This document shows positions 36,405-48,000 of a DNA stretch of 64,000 nt, piece by piece. How positions within the stretch are numbered: position 1 is the first letter of the stretch; each line of letters opens with the position of its first letter. Under the pieces are notes generated by a model, which made no database searches, was not told the DNA's origin, and saw nothing but the letters and a program-made list of their open reading frames with translations. Made by a program: the position numbers and the translations under genes. Source of the DNA: Diprion similis (lineage: Eukaryota; Arthropoda; Insecta; Hymenoptera; Diprionidae); assembly GCF_021155765.1 (NCBI RefSeq), contig NC_060114.1, forward strand, positions 8,377,001 to 8,441,000, written 5' to 3'.

Positions 36405-39400
36405 ATGGCGAAGAAAGCACGTGAGTAAAATACAAAACAGTATAAAGGAATTTCATTTCTCATTTAATTCTTTTTTTCTTCGAAGACATTCGAAGTTTAC
36501 AAGGTTCGAAAAAATAAATCAGAAAAACGAATCCTAATATAGGAACTCCGGAAGTTTGATTGTCTTTTTTTAAATTCTTATCCCTCTACGAGTTATTGAT
36601 TTTTTTTAATCCATCTATGTCTCTTTCATTCAAAAATTACCCAGAGAAACTAGAAACGAGTGCAGAGAACAAATGATTTAAAAAAGTTTGTTTTTTTAGA
36701 GTTGAGGTTAGGTAGAACAAAGCGGGAAAAATCAGTTGTAAAACGATTAATTCATCACATCATTCGAATCACTCGATGAGTGGTTACAGGATATGTTTGA
36801 ATGAATTTGCATCCAATTGAAAAATTACGTACCGATAGTTGACACTGAAATGCAAGGAGGAGACTTTAGATAAGTCTTTTGAACTGCCTTTCACTTGTTT
36901 TTCTCTCTGTGAGGTTCAGTGTTTTCACATTCTTGACAGATGATTCATGAAAGATAGAAGATGACGGAGAGGAAAATTATGGAATCGTTGTCCGCACTTG
37001 CAAATCATCTTTCTATGAATCCTCGGAAACACGTTATCGCAATTTGACAAACCGGTTTCACAATAACCTATACGTTTTGTGGTTTCAAGAGAAGAAACTA
37101 TCGGCAAATGACTCTTTTCTCGTTGGTAAATTATTTGAATGAGTACACATTTCGTACTTCTTTTCCTCGAAGTTCAACATGTACTTTAGGGAAAGTTTTT
37201 TCACGGTACGTGAAACTTATCTTAAAATATTGCATAAAGTGCAGTGTAAACGTTTTGTCAAAATTGACACTGATTAAAGGTCATCCGAGTGTTTATTAAC
37301 ACACTAATACAGCTTTTAAAAACTTGGATAAATATTCAATTTTAGCCTTCATGACACGGTCGAAAATTTGAGAATCGAGAACTTTGCCTTGAGTTCTGTG
37401 ACTGCTTTAAAATAACACGTTATTAAAACATTACATAACTAAGAGCGGTTATTCTTCATCGCGTTTCAAAGTACGCTTGTTCCGCGTTCACACATAATTG
37501 CTTTGCTTCGTAAGCATTACTTATCCGTATACCCAGCGCATGCACGCCACGTTCAATTAATACGTTTGATTTCTGGGGCCTAACCTCGTCCATGACGCGT
37601 AAGTAATCACTGAAATTTATTTATTTCTTTCTTTATTTATTGTTCCCATGAAACTGGAATCAGCAACGTAAACAACAAATCCGCATTTCCGCTATAAATT
37701 ATATTCCGGTCCGATGACTCTGCATGTCTGCCATTTTCCTCGTTCCAGTTGTTGATATACCGGTACAGAAATTACCGGCGACATGAAGGGAATAATTTTA
37801 CCCGGTACTCAAGTGAATCGCCAAGCGCAGAACAAGACTTGGTTGCAAATGCGCGATTATCAGTTCTGACTGCGTCGTCTGCATGGTCGTAGCCGCTGCG
37901 TCCCAGCTGCATCCACCTCGCGACTTTGGGTTGCTGGATCTAGCGAACAGGATAACAATTCGACGCGTTTGAGTGATTTTTGTGTTTGCCAGATCCGGCA
38001 TACCCAAAAACAGCCCAAATTAAGCCTGAGGAGAAAATTATATCGGCGTCCGGGAGTGTTGCATAATCTTCCTCGTCCGATGATAACATTTTCATTTGCC
38101 TTTGGGCTGGTACAGATAGCCCGGCGAAAACGAATTTCTATTTTGAATGAAAATGGAAAAAAAAATTGAAAGTTGGATATAAATATTCTTATCGCAATCG
38201 AGCTCGTTAATGTTAGGGGAAATTTTCTTTTCACTATCATCCGAAAATATACAAAGTGAGGCAGATATAATAAATTTTTAACGAGAAATTAATACGAGCA
38301 ATTTCCAGTTTTCTGCATGGCTCTTCACACTCAATTAACAACGATCACTCTCGATGAGTCATGATTTACGAGTGGTGATCATGGTCATACGATCCTGTAT
38401 AATTTATTTGTTTATGTGAGCTGCCTGTACTAGGTTATTAATGGTTAAAACATCTTGACCCTTGGTCCTATTTTACCACGTTTTTATTTTTAGATTTACT
38501 TTTTCTGATGTTTCTTGTCATCGCTGTTTCTTATATCGCCTTTTGCATAATTATTGCATAATAACTCGTACGTAAGGAGTAACGATAATCAATTTGAATA
38601 CATGAATACTCTGTAAAAACAGTTCGGTTCAGTGTTCTTTTGTTTTTTTTTTTTTATCATATAAATGGTTATTGCTGATGTTTTTCTTGTCGTCTGTAGT
38701 TTTTCATCTGTGTCATCACTTTTTCACCGCCACAGCAGTCAGACCATTATCATTTTTGATTATCATTATACAGCTTTTTTTTTACCGCGAATTTACCAAT
38801 TCACTATTTTACGTCAGATGATCAATAGTTAATAGAACTCCGATGACGTAAGTAATCTATGTATTTATATTACGAGTACCATTCAACTACATAAGCAGCC
38901 ATGCGGAGACGATTTATATATTAAATGTTTGTGCTAATCGATTCGCAAATAGATTTACCTGCGTAAGACTTTGTGATTATCATCATAATATTTTATGATA
39001 ATATTTGTTCGAGCTCGTCTATATATTCCACGTCACAAATAATATTATATAATCTTACTATGATGAAGTCGAAATCGGAAAATTTATTGAAATCTTATTT
39101 TCCAAAATTCCTAATAAAAACTTACAACCTAACGAAACCTTTTTTCCACTATATGGCTTCTCCTTCAGATTTTGTGAAAATAATAATAATAATAACAAGA
39201 GTAAAAAAATTATTAGTAAAATCAACAGCAGGGTTTTTTTTGTTTCTCTCGAAACTAAATGAATATTCCTCGTTCGTGAATGATGTATTTTGTGACGAGC
39301 ATGTTCTAATTCTTTAAAATATTTATCCGATTCTTTTTTTCTTGCGTCTCGAGAAGGTAGCGACCATGAATCGACTTAAGTCAAATTTCATCACCTTCTT

Positions 39401-42400
39401 GAAATATACATATGTACATGAAACCAAACTCGTGCGACCTTTCTCCATCCTGATCGTCTGTCATATACTTGCAAGATCATGGTCCAAGGTCTGGCCATAC
39501 CGCTTTTTTCTTTCTCTCAGATCCGGCTTCTTTTTTACCTTCTCATCTTCCAAAGTACCTGAGTATATTAGAATTGAACATAGCTGCGCACAGATTGATC
39601 TGTGATCAGCTTCAGGTGCGCTTTCGCAACGTGCAGTTGGCTGTGTGTCAATCGGTATGATGTAATGAAATGAAACCATAAAAATTCAGTAGAATAGAGA
39701 CAGTTTTTCCCATATTCTCCTTGAACTCCAACGAGGTAAGTCTTGTTTGTGAGTCATGAAAATATGTATGCGTACAATGAAGATGAACTGGTCGTCTTTT
39801 GAGTATCACCGCAAGGACATTTGTATCTCTGCGTGTAATTCCCTGATGTTCGTAACCTGACAAACGCAGTGAAATTAGCATTTACGACGAACGGGGAATA
39901 AATATCGTTGGAATGTATCTTCAGATTTTATAATATTTTCAACTAACAAGACTGTCGCACGATACTTGGATACTTGGACAAATGAGAAAAGTAAATCTCT
40001 GTCGGCCACTGGCTGAAATTTTTAACAGCGAAGAGAATTTAGGAAAATTAAACAATTAATGGATAAAATTGACTGGGATTCACTCAGCCGTTCGATATTT
40101 TTATTTTTTATTTTGAATATTCATATGCAGTGCTGATTATTCACTGTTTTTTATTTTGATACTGTCTGGATTGTGTTGTTGTATGTTTTAAACATTAACA
40201 ATCGATTGATCCAGGATATTTTTTGACGTTAAAGTAATCGTCAAGGCGACCAGCTTCTGGTCTCGGTTCCACATTCATCCTTGGACTAATTTACATTTAT
40301 GAGGACTTTCAGTTTTTAGAAAAGATCAGTCGACCGTTTCTTTTCGCGGAATATTAAATTTTTCTTTCCGCGCAAACCGTATTCTTAAAAGCTTTGTCTC
40401 AAGCTGCAACCTTCCATTTTTCAGATCAGTCGTCAGCCTGAAACTTTACGAAAATCAAGTCACTTTTGCTGAAAAATGATAATTTCTTCAATTCTTCTAC
40501 GTCTTCATCATGTTCTTCACTCTAACATCAGTTTCACCTTATATTTATTGACTCGCTTTCAAATCGACATCCGCTATCGAACGTGCCTGACGTGAAGAAC
40601 GAGTAATTAAGCAACAATTACTGCCAACAGGATACCGATTATGAGCGGAAAGGCATTACATTACACATGTGATTTCTCCATCACTGGTTACGATGTCGAA
40701 AATCGTGACCGTCGATTCGTTAACTGAATTAAATAACATGCCTGGATTTACCGACTCTATAAAAAAATTTTACCTCTTTTTTTAGCCACGATGATGACCG
40801 ATATGGATGTCCTGCCGTCCTTGAAACTCGGTGATTTCACTCTCGAGTTTGAACTTGGACCACCGTCTGCTGAACTGGTTGAAGTGGCCAAAAATGAGCT
40901 TAGAGAAACACCTGAGAGAACGAAGGAGGCCGTTGCGCAACTCAGAGAGCTCCTCAACGGTAAGAATAATTAGAATTGGGGAATTGCTCTTCTCTTAAAT
41001 AAGAATAATCATCAGAAGCTGATATCTTCTATTTCTTCAGCTTTGTCCTCTCATTTTTCTGCTTGGATTCTTCTTCAGAGAAGAATGTCCAAATGCTGCT
41101 ATATTCTTCCCCTTCTTTCTCAACTTTTTTATTCATAAATCTTCTTTTTTGTGTCTTTTTCCTGTCTACACGGCTGGATTTAAAGTGTAAGGGGCCTGGA
41201 GCTACACACAATTTGGGCCCTTAAGCGTTCGAAGCCCGGGACTACAGCCCGTGTAGCCCCCCCCGGCCCTAAATCCAGGCCTGCCCGTCTAATAGATGAG
41301 CGTTGACAATTGGAACCTTTTTCTTCTTCGTTAACGAAGAAATATTGATATTCGACAATTGCTTCATTTTGTATGTACCACCACATGAATATATCCTGTA
41401 TGGTTGGAACCTTGAACTTTATCTTCCACTACCTTTTCCGCCGGTTTTTCTTTTTCATCTTTTTCCTTCGGGCATTCTTTTTCATTCTTAGAGATGAAGA
41501 TGATCGAGAATTACGTCGTCTTCGTCTGAAATCTTTATTCCCAAAGTTCCCGGTGAACAAACTGAGAATATTTTCTTCACGATATCTTCCTTACCAAGAA
41601 GAAGGAGAGCACTACGCTAAACCAACACCTTCATCCTTATTTCAGGAGAGACTGATCTGGTCTGGCCATCCGACAACGAGGCGTGGTTGGTTAGGTTCCT
41701 AAGACCATGCAAGTTCTACCCGGAGTCGGCACTGAAGCTGATAAAGCACTACTATAGCTTCAAGGTAAAGCACTCGAACGTGTACGATAACCTGAAGCCA
41801 AGCCGTGAAAGGAACATCTTCGAACACAACATCCTGACGGTACTTCCAAACCGGGATCAGCACGGTCGTCGTATCCTGACCATTGAGCTGGGCAAGAAGT
41901 GGAAGCACAACAAGTGCAGCCTGGACGAAGTCTTCAAGGGTTGCGTACTTTTCCTCGAGGCTGCGACCCTCGAGCCCTGCTCTCAAATCGCTGGTGCTGT
42001 TGTCATCTTCGACATGGACGGTCTCTCTCTTCAGCAAACCTGGCAGTTCACCCCGCCCTTCGCTAAGAGGATCGTCGACTGGCTCCAGGACAGCGTTCCC
42101 CTCAGGATCAAGAACATCCACATTGTCAACCAGCCGTACATATTTAACATGGTCTTCGCACTGTTCAAACCTTTCCTCAGGGAGAAGCTCAAGAGCCGAG
42201 TAAGTAATCTTCTTGTTATTGTCTGCGGCTGAGCAATCACCCTAGTCCGCAACAAAAAAAACTTAGAGTAACCGTTATGGTAGCGGATTTTACGCGTGTG
42301 TAACGATTTGTATTAAATCAATACTGATAATCGTCAAAATTACCTTTGAATGATGTCTTGTGATCCGTTTTTTGACGGTCAAACATAGTGAGAGACATCT

Positions 42401-43710
42401 TTTGGTCATAAAGATATGTTTCTGAGGTTAAAAAATGGGTCATCAGGCATATTTTAAACGGCTTTTTTACAACTTTTAGTTACTGCTGTCTGAGCAGTAT
42501 GAACATACTCGTCCATATTGTGTCAAGGAGTATGGCTGTCTCTCGTGGATACACAATCACCTTGATCATTTACTAACACCTATCCGCGATACGTAGGCAC
42601 ATGACATATTCGTAGTCAGTCAGAAGGAAAGATTTGTTGCTCTTTTACTAATTCCAGTTCGCGGATACTTTCAATGCGAATTATTCAACGATTTTTATCG
42701 CATTTAAGTTGTACTCCTTGAACTCGTTTCATCGTGACTATGGTGTTATATATATGTATATATATAGGGCATTCCAACTGAACTCGACCCACTTTTGACC
42801 TCATGGTTTCGGATTCAATTCTCAATTTTTTTCGGAACTCTATTAGCCCACCAGACAACACTCAATGTTTTCAAAATGTTAAAAAATGATATTTTTCAAG
42901 ACCACGTAGCGCAAAACCGTGCCGTTTAACGGTAAAATTTAACATCTTTATTTATTATTTAACATCTTATCGGCGTCTTGATTTTTCTCTTCTTCCTTTG
43001 AGACACATTCCTGCTGTTAGAAAGAGAAGAACTCATTAATTTTCCGTATACATGGAACCATCAGTCAACCGTTTTGAAGACTTCTTCATTCGATTTTCTT
43101 CATCCCTTTCAAATTTATCAAACCACATTATAGACTTCTTAAGACTCAAACGTGATTTCATATAATTTGAACAGCCCATGATAAAAGTTGAACAATTTTT
43201 TACAGATCATCTTCCACGGAACCGATAGGAAATCCCTCCACGAATACATGTCGCCGAAATGTTTGCCTGAATGTTACGGTGGTACTCTGCAAATTCCACG
43301 AATCACTGGATCCCAATGGCTTGAACTTTTGCTCATGTGCGACAAGGAGTACGAAGGTGAGTTTTTGAAGTTATTTTGCTTTTTTAAATAAGACACCAAT
43401 GATTAAAAATGAAAGAAATAAAAAGTAAACGAAAAGTGTTCGGCTGACGAGTAGAGAACTGTACTCGAATTGCAATTGCCTGAAAGCTCCCCTTCTTCGT
43501 ATAAATAAATTTCAGTATTTTCAACTGTTTAATAACTTTGAAACCGACTTCCTAAATTTTCGAAGTGATTCGTAAATTCGACCAATTTTCATTAGCGAAC
43601 ATATTTCGTATTCCTTTTAGTGATTTTCATTTACATTTACAAATCATTAATCTTTTGCCACACATGTTTTTGTTTCAGCAATCAACTCCTATGGTTACAA
43701 GAAAAATTAA
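36405..43710 (+). CDS. CRAL-TRIO lipid-transfer protein B (alpha-tocopherol-transfer-protein-like), 308 aa
   Basis: Exons: 36405-36420, 40786-40959, 41646-42199, 43206-43356, 43679-43710; 309 codons with all phases matching. The first coding exon is only 16 bases (MAKKA plus one base) in a strong CAACCATGG context. If it is not used, translation could start at ATG 40791 inside exon 2. The CRAL-TRIO N-domain is about 39-95 with AWLVRFLRPCKFYPESA. The ligand domain (about 115-270) has [62 protein letters not shown] and LPECYGG, and the end is NSYGYKKN. The basic patch (PLRIK, KSR) is kept. Most of the domain is one 554-bp exon, where genes A, C and D have introns. AATAAA signals at 44136-44141 and 44354-44359 fit the 3' end. 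Predicted cytosolic carrier; ligand unknown. Confidence 0.9.
36421..40785 (+). other. Large first intron of gene B
   Basis: The intron opens GTGAGT and closes with a CT-rich tract ending TTTTTTTAG. It is mostly AT-rich. A GC-richer patch at about 37800-38120 carries no splice-bounded exon and might be regulatory. No inserted gene is seen. Confidence 0.6.
41172..41281. mobile_element. Small hAT-like foldback element in intron 2 of gene B
   Basis: GGCTGGATTTAAAG at the left and CTAAATCCAGGCC at the right are inverted, with inner GCTACAC / GTGTAGC and GGGCC blocks also inverted. Ends of the GGCC-GGATTTAGG type are typical of some animal hAT MITEs; assigning it there is inference. Confidence 0.45.
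42766..43060. repeat. Possible element fragment in intron 3 of gene B
   Basis: After a TATATA tract the sequence opens GGGCATTCCAACTGAACTCG, which looks like a repeat terminus, and continues with AT-rich DNA that contains no frame. No matching right end was found, so the boundaries are guesses. Confidence 0.25.
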
Positions 43711-45018
43711 TCGATAAGTGATCGTTAGAAATAACAAAGTAATTAAAATAACGTGGCACGTGTATATTTAGTTGGGCACAAAATGACAATTGTTATTAGC
43801 GTTATTTTTATTATTATCATTGTTACCACTATTTATGTTACTATTATTATATTACCTTTACGCTTACCGTCATACCTATATCGGAATTGGGAAGTCCTTT
43901 TTAGGTTTAAATAAGTATCAACTATTATTTTTAATGTATAAAAAATGTAAAGTGTATTTTTACTTGCGGAATTCGTTTTATTACGTGTGCTTGGTGTACC
44001 GTGCGAGTCGAGCAAAAGTTTAATGAAATTGTCGATAAGTTAGTGCGCTTTGTGCACGGCAGAGGCCGAGACAAATGTCCTAACATGAATCTAGACATAG
44101 TATGATCGTTGCAGTCTGGTACCGCGTAATTCAATAATAAATATTGTTAATTTTACTATCATTATTAACTGTTATTATCAATCTTTGTTTTATGTACAGA
44201 TTTCTATACATGTGTTCTATTTTATAAAGGAAACTAGAAGTTACAAAAAAAATTTATGAAAACAACACGAATAAAAAAACAAAATGCCGAATTCAACTCA
44301 CACATTGCGCGTTCAGTACGTTAAAATTACTGATCGATTATATCTGTGTTATTAATAAAATATTGCATTTACCTCTTGGAAAACCCTACTTCTTTTATTC
44401 AATTTAATTTTATCTCATAATTTATCTCATCATTATTTATCATATATCGTGAAACTATTCTCTCTCATTCCTTATCATGTCTTTCACTGTTACCGATTAA
44501 TATAAAAGTTTATTCTTTACTTCGTCTTCTTGGTCATCGGTAGGTATGTAATGAAGAAACTAATCAATTACCCGGACCTACTTGGAAGAATCCGATCAAT
44601 CAATAAAATGCTCGGTTATCAAATTCGTCTTATATCTTATATAATATTCATTCAATTTTTTGACAACATTTAGATGTAATTAAATTTATCACGTTGATTA
44701 GTCACTGCGATGCATTAATTATTTTTCATCTATTAGACCCAAAATTTCTTCAATACGATCCATTTAATTAATTAACCAAACTTAAGAGAGGTAAAAATCT
44801 TCAGAATAGAAAAACAAACCAGACGTAAGATATAAATAATAACAAAACAAGCGTAGAAATAGACGATTTTATGGTACTAAAATAGCTTAAAAAATCGTAA
44901 AACTTTCATCGTTTGCTCGATTTTTTTATACGACGTGCATGCATAATTTTTGGGGTCTTCTTTGACCGCTTAGTTCTTCTCTTCCATTATGTTTGGGGTG
45001 GAAACATTTTTCTTCCGA
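43711..45018. other. Convergent 3' intergenic between genes B and C
   Basis: The two genes meet tail to tail over 1.3 kb of AT-rich DNA. AATAAA for gene B lies at 44136-44141 and 44354-44359. TTTATT, the reverse of AATAAA, occurs near 44390 and 44513 and could serve gene C. No further gene is seen. Confidence 0.55.
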
Positions 45019-48000
45019 TCACACGGATTTACCGACGTATCCGTACTTATTAGATTCTGAAAAATGAGTAATTATTACATGACAATAACGATAATCCAAA
45101 AAAAAGTACAAAATACAAGGTTAAAAAAAATCCTTGATAAGATATATTTGAAGTTATTGATCGATGGATTTAGGTTACAAGATTAAAAAAAAAAAAAAAT
45201 AAAAAAAAAAATAAACAATAATCAACTCAATAGATCATAAGGAAAAAAAACATTATATAAATGAACGTAAAATAACGACTCATCATCCGAATATATAATA
45301 ACCTTCAAAATCTTCTTCGAAAGTGCAGAAGTAATTCCAAAGCGCTGTACCGACTGGTTCGTCGGGAATTTCTAAGTCACCGCCGTACCGATCGGGCAAG
45401 GCTTTCGCGTCGATATGTTCGAGAAGACTGTTTCTGTCGGTACCATGGAAATGTATCCTTTTCCGAAGTTTTTCCTGGAAATATGATGAAACAAGATTGA
45501 AAAAAGAACTCGACAGAATAAGCAGATAAATAGATGATTGCATAAAATTTCGAGTAATATCTTCCAACCAATTTTTACTAATTACTTAACCTCGCGGATC
45601 AAAGGATTATAAAAAAAAAAAAAATATAAACAAATGTTAAATAACTGATTCTACATACTAGGTATCATATTAAATCCATTACGAAATCTATCCTGCGTGA
45701 CTTCTGTGCAAATGAATGTGGCTGTGCATTGGTTTATTCGCAGTTCAACCCACCTACATATGTTCTACATACATAATGTGTACTCTAGTGTAGGCTTTCG
45801 ATTGATATTCATTGCATGACCACCCGCTCGTCATTGTTTACGGAACACAGAGCTGCCACGAATGTATGGATTATTCTTGAATCACACGATGACTTGTCTT
45901 TTCGTCACTGTCATTGTCATGGCGTTATTATTGCTCGATGCGCAGTAGCTAGGTAATCAAATTTATGCTAACAGATGATTATTATCAAATTGAATCAAGT
46001 TAGCAATTCAATCATCTATAATTATTATTGTTTTCAGTACGACTCTCGACAATTTTTATCATTTTCCAAAATGATGAGTTGTTTTTTTTTTTTTTTTTTT
46101 TTACACTCTACAATTATTATTACCTGAACTAATTTTGACTGTATAGTTTTGTATAAACAAATGAATGACGGCGAAATTACGGAAAGATCAATAAAGTCAA
46201 CGGTTAGACATTTTTTTAACAGATGCATGCGTTTTTTAGCTCAGTTATTCATTTCACCTCTTCCGTTTCTCATTTTCTTACATCAGTTGCCCTTGGATTT
46301 TTATTTATAATCTTGAAAATCTATCGACAACAGCAAAAATCTGAGCGATCAAACAAATATCTAAACCTAATGAGGAAATTACCCTGTTTGGAATCACAGT
46401 GAATTTACCTGCAAGAAGGGTTTGAATAATGCAAACACCATGTTGAACACATAGGGTTGATTTATCACGTGGACACCCTTCAGGCGACAGGGCATGCAAC
46501 GCTGCACCCATTCGAGAACTGTCCTGGCAAAACTTGGGGTGAAGTGAGTAACGTGCGACAAGGAGAGTCCAGCCATGTCAAGTATCACTCGAACACCGCA
46601 AACCTTAAAATTATAATTGAAAATTAGAAAAAGGTCGATGAATAAATAATCAGCTTGAATTGAAAGTCTTTTGCAATAGGTACAGAATTTTAATTCTCCA
46701 GTTTTCATTTCCATTGAACATTTTTTCGTTCTTGCGTTGGTATGTTTTCAATTGCTGAAATGTTTTTTTTCAGATATTTCTGTGAGCTCAAGTGAACATC
46801 TAATTTGGATTCTTTTATTTTAATATCGTTGTTCTTAAGGATAAATTTTGACAAAAGACTATCATGAAATAATACCAGTTTGAGAATAATTGTCAAATAA
46901 TTTCTCAACTTCATCCTATCGATTACGTGAAGCTATCATCGTTACTAATTTCATTGATCTTTTCTTCTTTGTTCCCATAATTTGTTTTCCCAACATTTGT
47001 GATTTCCCGTAATACCTGGGTCTTGGGCTCCGCCATGGCTGCCTGGAGGCTGAGTATGACCCCCTTGAGTATCTCTTCAAGGGTAACTTCCCTGGGTTTC
47101 CACTTCCTGCCACCCTCGATTAGCATCAGTCTAACGCCGTTGCTACACCTCCGAGGCAGGGGGGTGATAATGCCGGATTCTAGGACCTTCCGCTCATTAC
47201 TGGGCGCCAAACCGTCGCAGATGTGACGATGTGATTTGCGAAATCCGTAGAAACGCTTCATCTGCAATTTTTTTTTTGCCAATTATCATCAAGTGAGGAT
47301 TCAGAATTCTCACATTTTCGTCAAAATTTAAATTGTTAATATGCGGTTGTAAGGCATTCGATTCATTGATATGGGTAATAAGTAATTTTATACGATTTTC
47401 TAATCTGATCGTTAATTATTGTAATTCGAAAAGACATTTTTGTTTTTTACATATCTGTTCCCTGTGGGAAAACACCGTTCTTTCCGAGATATTTTAGAAA
47501 TAATAGAACAAAAAGATCACCAACTGTTGATGATCGTTAGCTGCAGATTTTACGGATCGGTCTAAAAATCGGTTCTTTCGAGAAACTAATTATTGTTCAA
47601 GGAAAATTTGGGGCTTAAATTCTGTCTTTAGTGTATCCGATCGGCTGAACGATCCGAACTTTTTTTTCAAAGATTGTTCACTTAAAATTTCTTTAATCGG
47701 TTGAAAAATCGGTTCTTCCGAGAAAAAAGTGTTAATTTCTCGAGAGAAAATTGAAGTTTCGATTTTGTTCTCATTTTATTCGGTCAACCGAATGATCGGA
47801 ACGATTTTTTGAAACATGATTGACAGATTTCTTTTCGAGTTCCAAATGATTTTGTTTTTGCTAAATATGCTGGTCATTGCCACAAGAAATACTACAACAT
47901 TCGTCACCATGTGAATAATAATCGGTATTTCCCAAATTTGTCAAAACAGAATTACTCAAAGCGTTCCCTCGTTTACCGAGAATAATAAATCGCACATAAC

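Noticed and set aside
45185-45215. A-rich tract as a retroposed poly(A) tail
   Set aside because: No adjacent processed coding sequence or target duplication; simple repeat inside the last intron of gene C.
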